From Mycosarcoma maydis (taxonomy: Eukaryota; Basidiomycota; Ustilaginomycetes; Ustilaginales), in NCBI RefSeq assembly GCF_000328475.2, contig NC_026480.1, positions 372,001 through 436,000 of the forward strand: 64,000 nucleotides of DNA, in the 5' to 3' direction. Positions 8,641-17,310 of the stretch are shown here, in pieces. Below the pieces are notes generated by a model. It made no database searches. It saw only the letters and a program-made list of their open reading frames with translations, and had not been told where the DNA came from. Every line of letters begins with the position of its first letter. Positions within the stretch are counted from its first letter, which is position 1. The translations under genes and the position numbers were made by a program.

Positions 8641-9799
8641 GTTGAAGAGAGTGTATGGACCCAGGAGACCCGCTCCAAAGACGAAAGGCACTTGACTGAT
8701 CGATGAGGGATAGTGTAGGTCTGTCCGAGCCAGGTTGTGGATACTGCAAGACGACGAGCAGGTGCTCTAATGGCGATACTCGACTCAGACCGAATGCGTG
8801 ATGGCAGCTATTGATTTCATGAGCTGATGGCGACGGCGGTTGACGATTCCAAAATTGTCGATGATCGAGAGCAAAAGAATGAAAGAGGAAAGATGCAAGT
8901 CGGTATTCGTCGACCTGTTTTGAGACGATGGTGGCTGCGGAATGGTCAAAGTTGGTGTAGTGTGATTCTTTTGAGTGACGATGAGATGATTGTAAACGCG
9001 TGACTGTGACTGTGGCTGTGACTGTGACTGTGACAGCGAGTGCGAGTGCAAGTACGAGTGTGATGTTATAGAAGTGTGATGAAACGTGAGAAAATGCGCA
9101 AGCAAGCAGGGTCACAACTCCCAGACTTGATCTGCTCGGCATACACAAAAGTCCAACACCAACACCCAACACTCACAACTCACGATTCGCGACCGTGCTT
9201 ACAGCCCACACTTTCCTAATTTGGGGCCAGCTTCTTTACGCCGCTTTTTCGGACTCACAGACCCGCGACTCAGACTGGGGTCAAGGTCCAACTCTTTAGT
9301 TTCAACGTCAAGGAAACTTGTTCTTGTGTGATGGATCACCAACTATCACACTTGCTGTGAGTCCTCTTTGGCGAGCAACCGTCTACACCGTGCACAGCGT
9401 TGGCGTCACTGAATGCGTTAATGAGCTGTGCGCCAGTCAACAGTCATGAGTCTTGCGAACCTCATCGTGCTTTGCTGCCTGCTATGTTACCTCAACGTAT
9501 TTTTGGCCTGAACAAGAGTCAAACAAACGCGTCACACGGTCAGCGCAACCACATCACCTTCAGCTGGTCACGTGCGTTGAGCTCGAGACTTGCACTTTTT
9601 CTGCAAAATGTGAGGTCGCTAGTTGCAGCTTTTGCAGCTCATCCCACCTGTCAAAACATACACGATACGTGATACAAACAGATACTCTCGTGACTCTGAC
9701 TGCAACGGTCCAGGTTCATACGCTTTGTCGAGCTGTCAACCTGTCAAATGGACAGACCGATGCTTGTTGTACGCTTCTCTGCTACAAAGTCTCGAATCG
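8641..9799. other. 1.16 kb spacer upstream of kinesin-8, downstream of DOM34
   Basis: This holds the kinesin-8 promoter and leader and the 3' flank of DOM34. A hexamer array lies at 9001-9034, and scattered ACTCACGA/GTCAACAGTCATGAGTC-type short words occur. Open frames here lack ATG starts or any recognisable motif. I see no gene. Confidence 0.4.
9001..9034 (+). repeat. TGACTG hexamer microsatellite
   Basis: About 5.7 copies of TGACTG with one substitution (TGGCTG), followed by degenerate GAGTGC units. It lies about 360 bp upstream of the kinesin-8 ATG. Confidence 0.9.
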
Positions 9800-11092
9800 T
9801 CAGGCTGCTTCCCCCTGCTTGCTCCTGGCTTCCTCAGCTTCCTCCTCTTCTACCACTTCGATATCCAGTGGGTAGGTCAAGATAGCCGCAATGCCGGTCA
9901 AGGCGTTCAGCTGGCGTCCACTCTCGTGCATTGAGCTGAAGATGGCTACTTCACCTCCTTGTGCTCGTACATCCTCCACCAGCTCTACAAACTTTTTTCT
10001 TCGCGCCGGATCTGCTGCTCGGAACAGACCGTCAGAGATCAACAAGACACCGATGGCACCTCTCGATGCAGCCAACAGCACGTGCTGCTCGCCGTACCAG
10101 GCTCGCAGCTCGTCGCTGGCAAGTTGTTTCATGAAGCGTTCCAGCAGCTGTCCCTCTCGCGCAAATTTGGTGTCTTTGAGTTGCGCGTTAACCTCGGGAC
10201 TGCGTAGCACCTCCATGAGCGAATGTACATGGGGTGAGCTGCAGTGAATCTTGAGAAACTTGCGACGTGCTTCGCTGCCAATGAGTATCTTGTCGCCTCG
10301 CCGTGTCGCCTCTTCGAACAAAAAGTCGTACACCGAGTCTCGTGTGAAGCCAGGCGACGCAAGGATGATAAGTCGTAGCGCCGGAAGCTGAAGCAGCTTG
10401 ACCACCGCATTGTACACCTGCACATAGAAGCGAGCCGTCGCTTTGTCCGCTGCCGTGGCTGGCAACCCTTTACGTTTACGTGGAATCGGCACATCGATGC
10501 GTTGTCGTACCACCGTCATGTGCCCAGTCAGCAGACACACGGCTGCCGTACCATCTCCAAGCACCACAGCTCCAACCTCGGCTCGCTGACTGACGTCGGT
10601 ACTCTCACCCAGTCGCTCCAAATGAACCGCGTCCCAGCTCTCCTTTGTGATGGTGAGCGCTCGATTCACTTCGAGATCCAGCGTATGATACGCTCCCATC
10701 TTGACGTATACATTCTCCTCAACCACTCTCCCTGCCACTTGAAGTGTTGCTCCATCACCTCCAGATCCACCCACAGCCGCAGAGCGGCTTACCTCTTCCT
10801 CTGCGGTCGTTGACGGTGTCGATGCTGTCGCTGCGGACGGATCTGGTGGCGCGCTCGAACCGGTTGCATCAAACGTGGTTTTGGTTACCTCAATAGTGAG
10901 GTTGAGACGCACTCGATGCGACTCTATTGATCCGGTCGAGGATTCGGATTGGACTCGACGCACAGCAGCTGCTCGGACGCGATCGCCTTGCTCGATGAGG
11001 TTGTAGAGGTGGTACATGTCTTCGTCCTCTTCGGGGACAATGGTGATCCTGCCGGAGCCATCCTTCTCGATATGCCGCGACGTAATCTTCAT
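9800..11092 (-). CDS. DOM34: Dom34/Pelota ribosome-rescue factor
   Basis: An eRF1 paralogue that works with Hbs1 in the cytosol to split ribosomes stalled in no-go and non-stop decay. ATG 11090-11092 gives [20 protein letters not shown], the family's normal N-terminus, and 430 aa; an open frame six codons longer starts with GTG. The Sm-like N domain (about 1-135) has [14 protein letters not shown] and a low-complexity insert. It is followed by [17 protein letters not shown], the central domain with IPRKRKG and LASPGFTRD, and the C domain with [12 protein letters not shown] and [22 protein letters not shown]. The GGQ of eRF1 is absent, as expected for Dom34. The tail is acidic. No intron was seen. 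Confidence 0.95.
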   Translation of the reverse strand: MKITSRHIEKDGSGRITIVPEEDEDMYHLYNLIEQGDRVRAAAVRRVQSESSTGSIESHRVRLNLTIEVTKTTFDATGSSAPPDPSAATASTPSTTAEEEVSRSAAVGGSGGDGATLQVAGRVVEENVYVKMGAYHTLDLEVNRALTITKESWDAVHLERLGESTDVSQRAEVGAVVLGDGTAAVCLLTGHMTVVRQRIDVPIPRKRKGLPATAADKATARFYVQVYNAVVKLLQLPALRLIILASPGFTRDSVYDFLFEEATRRGDKILIGSEARRKFLKIHCSSPHVHSLMEVLRSPEVNAQLKDTKFAREGQLLERFMKQLASDELRAWYGEQHVLLAASRGAIGVLLISDGLFRAADPARRKKFVELVEDVRAQGGEVAIFSSMHESGRQLNALTGIAAILTYPLDIEVVEEEEAEEARSKQGEAA

Positions 11093-11791
11093 ATTGCCCG
11101 TTACAGCCACGGTTCCAAGTCGTGATAGCTATCTATGTCTTGCTTTTGCGTCCAAATGAGCGTGAGTGGTAAGTTGGTTGCGTGATAGAATCAATCAGCA
11201 GATGTTGTGTAGTTGCACATGGTTCGAGGAAAAGGTGGCCTCCACCTGAGCTTAGAATGAATTTTGGCGTCGAGCTTGGCGAAAGCAGCTTGCTTGCTAG
11301 CTTGCTTGCTTGCTTGCTTGTTGCTGCTGCTCCTGCTGCAATGAGGCGTCACTCATTTCCAAGCCAACTTCAAGATTGAAAGCTTGACCAACATCACTTC
11401 TCAATTACTCGTCCGAAAACAAATTTGACGCTCATTCCGAAAGGTCTGAAGGAATGATAATCGTGAACGACCCAACTCGCTCGCGATTGTCGGACATCCC
11501 ATGCAATCGCTCCTCTCATGTAGCAAATATTCGCGAACCGAGCTCTTCAGCTGTCGCAAAGGCATCGTCATGTAAACGTGGCTATGGCTTCCGCGACTCT
11601 TCTGGTCACAGTTCAGCTTTAAGCGTCGTGTATGGTCTCCCCCGGGCATTTCGTAACTCCAGAACATTCTAAGTCGATAGGACTTGTCTTAGACAGCATC
11701 TCATGCAGGAATGAAGAGCAGCCCGAGCCAGAAAGAAATACATCTTTCTGATGTGAAGATAGCGTCTGATTCATTGAACGGGTGTGCAAAT
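11093..11791. other. spacer between DOM34 and NDUFA2
   Basis: Promoter side of DOM34 and 3' flank of the NDUFA2 gene. It contains a GCTT tetramer array at 11288-11320 followed by GCTGCT triplets. No gene was seen. Confidence 0.4.
11288..11320 (+). repeat. GCTT tetranucleotide microsatellite
   Basis: About eight units of GCTT with one AGCT variant, then TTGCTGCTGC. It lies about 200 bp upstream of the DOM34 start. Confidence 0.88.
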
Positions 11792-12293
11792 CTATGCTGA
11801 GGAAGAGAGCAACTCGCCGAACTTCTTCTCGACGTCAGCCGAGCTGAGACCGTCAAGCTCGACGTGCTTCTCCACGCCACGCTCTGCAGGATGCCAACAG
11901 AAAAGTTGAACGAGCCCATGGTATCCGAAAGGTCAGCATTCGTCCGAGTGTGGCGCTGAACGAGAGAAAAGGACGTACCAAATCGAGCAAAGGCACGTGC
12001 AGGGGTGCCGCTAGCTTCTCGGACAAGGAAGGGAAGGTCCGGGTTGGACTGCTTGATGGGCTTGTAGTTGGCCTCGAGGAATTTCCTGTGTCAGATCAAT
12101 AAAAGCAGAGCCAGTGCGATCGGTATGCGGTGCCAAGAGGCAAATCGTGCTGTTTAGTCGTCGTTCATCTGCGAAACCGCGATCCGTTTCCAACTCACCT
12201 CGCTCCTGCAGAAGCCTGGCCAGTCTGGCAGAGGTGCAGACGGACCTCCTTGAGCGCCTTTGGGAATGCTCGAGTCAATGCGTTGGCCGACAT
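11792..12293 (-). CDS. NDUFA2: NADH:ubiquinone oxidoreductase B8 subunit (NDUFA2), three exons
   Basis: A small thioredoxin-fold accessory subunit of mitochondrial complex I. It was found by splicing the minus strand: exon 1 is 12293-12199, intron 12198-12086 (GTGAGT...ACACAG), exon 2 is 12085-11979, intron 11978-11884 (GTACGT...CTGCAG) and exon 3 is 11883-11792. The result is 97 aa, the usual family size. Exon 1 reads MSANALTRAFPKALKEVRLH then LCQTGQASAGAR, matching the family's L-x-E-(I/V)-R-x-H-L-C-Q start. Exon 2 has KFLEANYKPIKQSNPDLPFL and VREASGTPARAFARF (N-P-x-L-P-x-L-(I/V)-R-E). Exon 3 has VEKHVELDGLSSADVEKKFG. Both introns keep the frame. It is divergent to the FHIP gene. Confidence 0.92.
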
Positions 12294-12839
12294 CGTGTGT
12301 ATAAGAATGAGGAGATGGTCACAATCGAAGATGAAGAGTGCAACAAGATCATCAGACTGTGTGGAAATGCAACATCAGGACATCTCGCGAGTATCGACCA
12401 ACCCTTCTTCAATCGGAATTTGTCAGCATTTGGAGGAATCCACAATCACGAATCGTGAATCACGAATCTCTTAAGATACTCTAACTTAACATTTCGAAAT
12501 TTTAGCCACAAGCCACGAGCCAGCCCAACCAACCAACACCTCGTGCCTCGAGGTGCGCACAACGCACAGTGCAGCTCACGCAACTCACGACTGCTCCAAC
12601 CAACACTCATGACGCACGACTCGCGTAACTCACGCACTTGATCCCCGGAAAGTGCATGGTAGGCGTCACTTTGATCTTCACTCACCTCATCAACAGCGAA
12701 CACGACCACGCCATCGAGTCAGACGCGCCTGTTGATCCCGCAGCTCCAGCTCTCTCGTCGAGCAACCATTTTCGTGCATTATAGCTTCCGCCTCGTTCAT
12801 GCTAAGCTACCGACCCGTTGCGCCCACTGTGGCTACGAA
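12294..12839. promoter_or_regulatory. divergent promoter of NDUFA2 and FHIP genes
   Basis: A 546 bp spacer. The heptamer palindrome at 12444-12467 lies in a 26 bp block identical to the one near 1992-2017. Further on are several ACTCACGACT-like words (12560-12640). No coding signal was recognised. Confidence 0.5.
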
Positions 12840-15800
12840 ATGGAATACCTGAGCCGTCTTTCGAGCTTGGTATCCACTCCTGCCAAAGCAGCTGCTGGGA
12901 TCACCGGCTCGCCTCGCCTGCGGAAGAAGCCCTCGCTTCATCCCGTTGGTAGCGTCGATGTCTTTCACGCCGACTGGCTTGCCGTCCAAGCCGAACTCGA
13001 AAACCCTGACGAACGAGCACTCTTTTTTGGCGTAGCGCGATCCGACCTTCCACGTCGCTTGCAGCGCATCATCGATGCACTCGTCTTTGAAAGTAATCGC
13101 AGCAATGATGGTCACACAGGGCCTTGCATGGAGTACTTGCTCAAATACGACATTCTCACAGAGCTCGTCCACCTCTCGGTAGACAATCGACCCAAGGGTA
13201 TCCGCGGCGAAACCATCCGTGCGCTCAAAGATCTCATTATCCTTCTCGATGAGAAGTTCCTCTCTCGACAAGCGGCCAACAAGCCCATCTCTCAACTCAT
13301 CCAGTTGTGTCTCGATGAAGATTCGGTACGATTTCAGCTCGATGACGACTCGTTTGATGCAATCGCTTCCAACGCCCCTCCCTCTGCCGCCGAAGACCCC
13401 GACCATGAGGAGGACCTCGTCGATCTTATGTGCCACATTGCCAGCCGCATCCGTAACACGCCAGACCTACTTCAAATCTTCTTTACAGACGAGCCTGTCG
13501 ACGATCTAGACAGCCCTCAAGGCGCACGCAGCCTCAAGGATGGCTCCATAATTGTCAGTCGCAGTGTGTTCGATGATTTGTCCGTCGGAAGCCTCGACAG
13601 CAAGGATCTCTACCATGCTCATACACCCTCAGAGCTTGACAGCACCCATCAGCGGCCACCTTCACCTGCCAATTCCGTCGACTCTACCGCCACCATTCAG
13701 CCGTCCACGGCCTATGCATCCCGAAAGCTGTCCAAACGAAGATTACGATTCCCTCTCTTCTCATACCTACTGAAGTTTGTTCACCGCGAAGGTCGCATCG
13801 GCGAGCTAGCACGAGCCGGTTTGCTCTTTCTCATTTCGCTAGAAGGCGGTCATTCCTCCAAGAGAAGCATCTCGCCAGGCAAAACAGCAAAGCGAGTCTC
13901 TTTCGGGACGGATGACATCCGACGATCGCTAGCTGTCTTTATCGCACACTCGGACTTTGCAGATGTCCTCGGTGCTGGCTTGGGTGCTGCCTATGGCCTG
14001 CTGCCATCACGCATTCGACCCGTGCCACGATATGATCCCACTGAGATCGAGAATGGTACGTCTTCGGGTAAAAGCAGTCGTGCTGCCATCACGTTGGCGA
14101 GCAGCTCTGCATCCCAAGCTGCAGCTGAAAAGGGCACCTCTGAAGCCTTGGCAACCGCAACAAGAAGTGACGATGCCGAGCTCCAAGCGCAGTTGCGCTT
14201 GCTCGTCGACCTGGTTGAATTTTGTCAAGACGTGCTTGACTCTCTGTGGCTTGCTTCCAAGCATCTCACTGACACAGCCAGCGCTTCGAACCATTTGGAC
14301 GGAAAGATCATCGAGACAGTATCTCCACCGCCGACCATGACACCGACTCTCGACCCGATGGTCCGCAAACTCGCAGGCGCCATCGCTATCGCTATCCGGG
14401 ACACTTTTATCCGCAATGTCGTCTACCCATCTTTGATGGAGAGCAGTGACTTTGATGGCAGTTCTGCAGCTGTTCTCAACTATCTCGATGTTCTTATCAT
14501 CGTGTTGCGAAGTGGACACATCTTGACGGATGTCGCGCTTGACTTTTTGCTTCCGGCCGATCTCGATGAACCTCGCGACATCGGGTACGATTTTCAGCTG
14601 AATGTACCGGTTGTTAATTCGGATCGATACAGCGTCAAAGACCTCATCATGGACTGTTTGGAAGACACAAAGAGCCCTGCAACGCGAGTGGCAGCGTTAA
14701 GGCTTGCAAGAAGTCTGATGGTCTGCCATGGTTTTCGCGCCTGTGGTGGTTTGCTGCAGCTACCGCCACGTAAGACCGTTACCAATGTCTCAACGGATGA
14801 CTGGCTCCCTAGGAGTCCGGTTGTTGAAGCAGCAGATGAGCTCCCAGCCGGCAGCAAGGTCGAACTGCACTTGCGCGAGATCGATGCGCTCTCTGCCCTC
14901 CTCGTTTCGTTTGGATCGACCAACAGCAATGCAGACCTACAGGCTTCGCTGAGCAACTACCTTCTTGACGCCGAACAAGCTCTGCGCAGAGACAGCACCT
15001 TTCTGGTGGCTCTCGAAGTTGGCGGCGGCCAAATTCCGTTGGTGCAAAGCGACGTCTTTGTACAGCAGCTCTTTGCAGGTCTCGCTTGGTTCTTTTCTCA
15101 GCCTGTTGAGGTCAATCTGGCGGCCAGCGGGGTGCTCTCGTCAATGGCTTCCTCGCCAATAAGGAGCCTGGAGGGCTGGTTGACACACGCAACAGCAACT
15201 GATCGGGAGAGAGAAGAGCCCGGACTGGTACAGTTGCTCAGAGGGTTAGTTGAGCAGGTTGAGGCATACCGCGCCTGTGTGCCGGAGTTCGACAGATACC
15301 TAGCGGAGAGACGGGGAAGTCTCGTGCTGACCGATGATCTTTCAGCCGCGCTCAGTATTGAAGCCAGAGGGGAGGAGGAAGATGGATCAGAAGAATCCCA
15401 GTCACTGGAAGCTTGCTTAACACTTCCGCGCTTACCCAGACACAGAAGCTCGGGAAGCAGTCGTTTGCAAACAAGCGAGACCATTCGAGCAGCAGAACGA
15501 GACTTTGGGATCAAGGAAGACAACCGTTTTTCTCTTCCTGCTCTGTCTCCGTCTGTTCCTACGATCACCCTACCTGCCGCGCAAGAAGAACCCGCATCGA
15601 TCGGCCGCAGCAGCGCGCTCGCGCGACTTTTCGGTGGCCGCCCCACACGCACATCCTCAAACCTCGGCAAAGCGTTGGCGCCACCCTCGTCTGACACGCA
15701 GACGAGCGAGAATCGACCTGGTGTAGACCGAAAAGTCTCGGCTTCGACCATCAACCCTTATGCAGAGCACTTCCGCGAAACTGCCGCTGTGCTGATCAAG

Positions 15801-15989
15801 ACGCAACCTGCGGTAGGAGGCGAAGCGTGGAGACCCGCCGTGACGGCAAGTGGAAGTAGGGAAGTACGAACAGTGACGCTTTCGAGCGTGTTGGACAATA
15901 CGATACTGTTGGAGGAGATGATCAAGGAGTTGTTGGCCACGGTGCAGGTGAGGAGAAGTTGGGGTGTGGACTCGGTTGCTTTTGTGTAG
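12840..15989 (+). CDS. FHIP/RAI16-like protein (FTS-Hook interacting protein)
   Basis: A helical-repeat protein of the RAI16/FAM160 family, 1049 aa from ATG 12840 (MEYLSRLSSLVSTPAKAAAG). In fungi such proteins join Hook and FTS to couple dynein and kinesin-3 to early endosomes; in Ustilago maydis this complex is Hok1-Fts1-Fhp1, and this gene would be the Fhp1 counterpart by inference. Supporting blocks are DWLAVQAELENPDERALFFG, LPRRLQRIIDALVFE, GPCMEYLLKYDILTELVHLS, RGETIRALKDLIILLDEKFL, YLLKFVHREGRIGELARAGL, and a second helical half with ATRVAALRLARSLM. The C-terminus (about 880-1000) is Ser/Pro-rich, then EEMIKELLATVQVRRSWGVD closes the protein, as in the family. No intron is needed. The longer open frame upstream starts at TTG. 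Confidence 0.8.
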   Translation: MEYLSRLSSLVSTPAKAAAGITGSPRLRKKPSLHPVGSVDVFHADWLAVQAELENPDERALFFGVARSDLPRRLQRIIDALVFESNRSNDGHTGPCMEYLLKYDILTELVHLSVDNRPKGIRGETIRALKDLIILLDEKFLSRQAANKPISQLIQLCLDEDSVRFQLDDDSFDAIASNAPPSAAEDPDHEEDLVDLMCHIASRIRNTPDLLQIFFTDEPVDDLDSPQGARSLKDGSIIVSRSVFDDLSVGSLDSKDLYHAHTPSELDSTHQRPPSPANSVDSTATIQPSTAYASRKLSKRRLRFPLFSYLLKFVHREGRIGELARAGLLFLISLEGGHSSKRSISPGKTAKRVSFGTDDIRRSLAVFIAHSDFADVLGAGLGAAYGLLPSRIRPVPRYDPTEIENGTSSGKSSRAAITLASSSASQAAAEKGTSEALATATRSDDAELQAQLRLLVDLVEFCQDVLDSLWLASKHLTDTASASNHLDGKIIETVSPPPTMTPTLDPMVRKLAGAIAIAIRDTFIRNVVYPSLMESSDFDGSSAAVLNYLDVLIIVLRSGHILTDVALDFLLPADLDEPRDIGYDFQLNVPVVNSDRYSVKDLIMDCLEDTKSPATRVAALRLARSLMVCHGFRACGGLLQLPPRKTVTNVSTDDWLPRSPVVEAADELPAGSKVELHLREIDALSALLVSFGSTNSNADLQASLSNYLLDAEQALRRDSTFLVALEVGGGQIPLVQSDVFVQQLFAGLAWFFSQPVEVNLAASGVLSSMASSPIRSLEGWLTHATATDREREEPGLVQLLRGLVEQVEAYRACVPEFDRYLAERRGSLVLTDDLSAALSIEARGEEEDGSEESQSLEACLTLPRLPRHRSSGSSRLQTSETIRAAERDFGIKEDNRFSLPALSPSVPTITLPAAQEEPASIGRSSALARLFGGRPTRTSSNLGKALAPPSSDTQTSENRPGVDRKVSASTINPYAEHFRETAAVLIKTQPAVGGEAWRPAVTASGSREVRTVTLSSVLDNTILLEEMIKELLATVQVRRSWGVDSVAFV

Positions 15990-16313
15990 ACACTCGCCGG
16001 TTCAATGAGGTTGTGCTATAAATATACCCTCTTTCTCTTCGACTCGTGCTAGTGACGCTTGATAGTGTCTACCTGGCGTTCGAATAGACCAAGAGCTGCT
16101 GAGCTTTCAGACTTGCTCGGTGTGGTATGTTGTACAAGATGAGAAGCAGGCAACGCATCACGCATGAAACGTAAAAATAGGGGTTTGGATGTTAGGTCGA
16201 ATCAAGAGCGTTTTCGGAACTCGGGGTGGTCTGGAGCGCGCGAACAAGAAGAAAAGTGGGACTGGTTTGCTCTCGCGAGGCAGTTCTTGTCTTGCACATC
16301 AGTAGCGGTAACG
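15990..16313. other. FHIP to ATP12 spacer
   Basis: A 324 bp spacer in a tandem pair, containing the FHIP 3' flank (ATAAATATA near 16017) and the ATP12 promoter. Nothing further was seen. Confidence 0.35.
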
Positions 16314-17144
16314 ATGATGGCGATCAGATCAGCGGTTGGTCTTGGAGTGACACCGGCGCTCCGCCAGCGCGCGCTACACACGTCTGCGCGTTGGCTCGAA
16401 GAAGCGGCTCTGAACCGCGCGGAACGACTGAAATCTCGGTTTTGGAAGACAGTGTCGCTGCAAGCGCCGTCGTCGCGCGACTCTGGCTATCAGATCCTGC
16501 TGGACGGTCGACCAATTCGCACACCGTCCGGTTCAGCTATTGTAATCCCAGCGAATCGCGAATTGCTCGCCACGTGCATAGCACAGGAATGGTGCGAACA
16601 GGGAAAGCTTCTGAAACCACACACTCTCCCCTTAACCAGTCTAGCCGCTAGAGCTCTCGAGGGCTGTTCGAACGGCCAAGAGAGCAGCCAAATCCAGACG
16701 GATCTACTGAGGTATTTGGAAAATGAAACCGTCTGTTTCCAGGAATCTCGACCCAAGTCGCTGGTCGAGCTACAGTCTCTGCACTGGGACCCGCTCCTGT
16801 CGTACATCAACTCGACGTACAACACGGCGATCAAACCGTTCCAGGGTCTCCTCGGAGGCCAACATCCGCATGGAACGCTCGACATCTTTCGAAATCATCT
16901 GGCAGCACTCCACCCTTTCGATCTCGCCGCTTTCGAACGCAGCGTCCTGCTCACCAAAAGCTTCCTGATCAGCGTAGCCCTGGTCAGTGGTAAGTTGAGT
17001 GTCCAACAAGCGGCACAGGCTGCAGAGGTCGAGGTGCAAAGCCAAATCAACCGCTGGGGAAGCGTAGAGGATAGCCATGATGTAGACCACGCTCAGATGC
17101 GCACGACACTCGGAAGCGTCGCTATCGCCACCGTACGTAATTAG
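16314..17144 (+). CDS. ATP12: Atp12, mitochondrial F1-ATPase assembly chaperone
   Basis: Binds the free F1 alpha subunit in the mitochondrial matrix during ATP synthase assembly. ATG 16314 (or the adjacent ATG 16317) gives MMAIRSAVGLGVTPALRQRA then LHTSARWLEEA, a typical Arg/Ser-rich presequence, and 276 aa. Family blocks follow in order: RFWKTVSL, GYQILLDGRPIRTPSG, ANRELLATCIAQEWCEQG, LPLTSLAARAL, LLRYLENETVCF, LHWDPLLSYINSTYN and the C-terminal NRWGSVEDSHDVDHAQMRTT. The 50 residues upstream of 16314 in the same open frame look like leader. It converges on the dysferlin-domain gene with 166 bp between. Confidence 0.93.
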   Translation: MMAIRSAVGLGVTPALRQRALHTSARWLEEAALNRAERLKSRFWKTVSLQAPSSRDSGYQILLDGRPIRTPSGSAIVIPANRELLATCIAQEWCEQGKLLKPHTLPLTSLAARALEGCSNGQESSQIQTDLLRYLENETVCFQESRPKSLVELQSLHWDPLLSYINSTYNTAIKPFQGLLGGQHPHGTLDIFRNHLAALHPFDLAAFERSVLLTKSFLISVALVSGKLSVQQAAQAAEVEVQSQINRWGSVEDSHDVDHAQMRTTLGSVAIATVRN

Positions 17145-17310
17145 CTCGCATACATGCAAGAACCGCCACTTTTCTCAACACAGAGTTACTCTACATGCAA
17201 TCTGATTGAAAACAAGCATATCAAGCTACTTGTACATCGATACCTCGCATGAACCAACTGAATCCAGAAAGCCGTGTGATGTACAGTACACTTGACATCT
17301 GATATTGGAA

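Noticed and set aside
16164..16313. upstream extension of Atp12
   Set aside because: The mitochondrial presequence begins properly at the ATG at 16314; the extension is polar and unlike the family.
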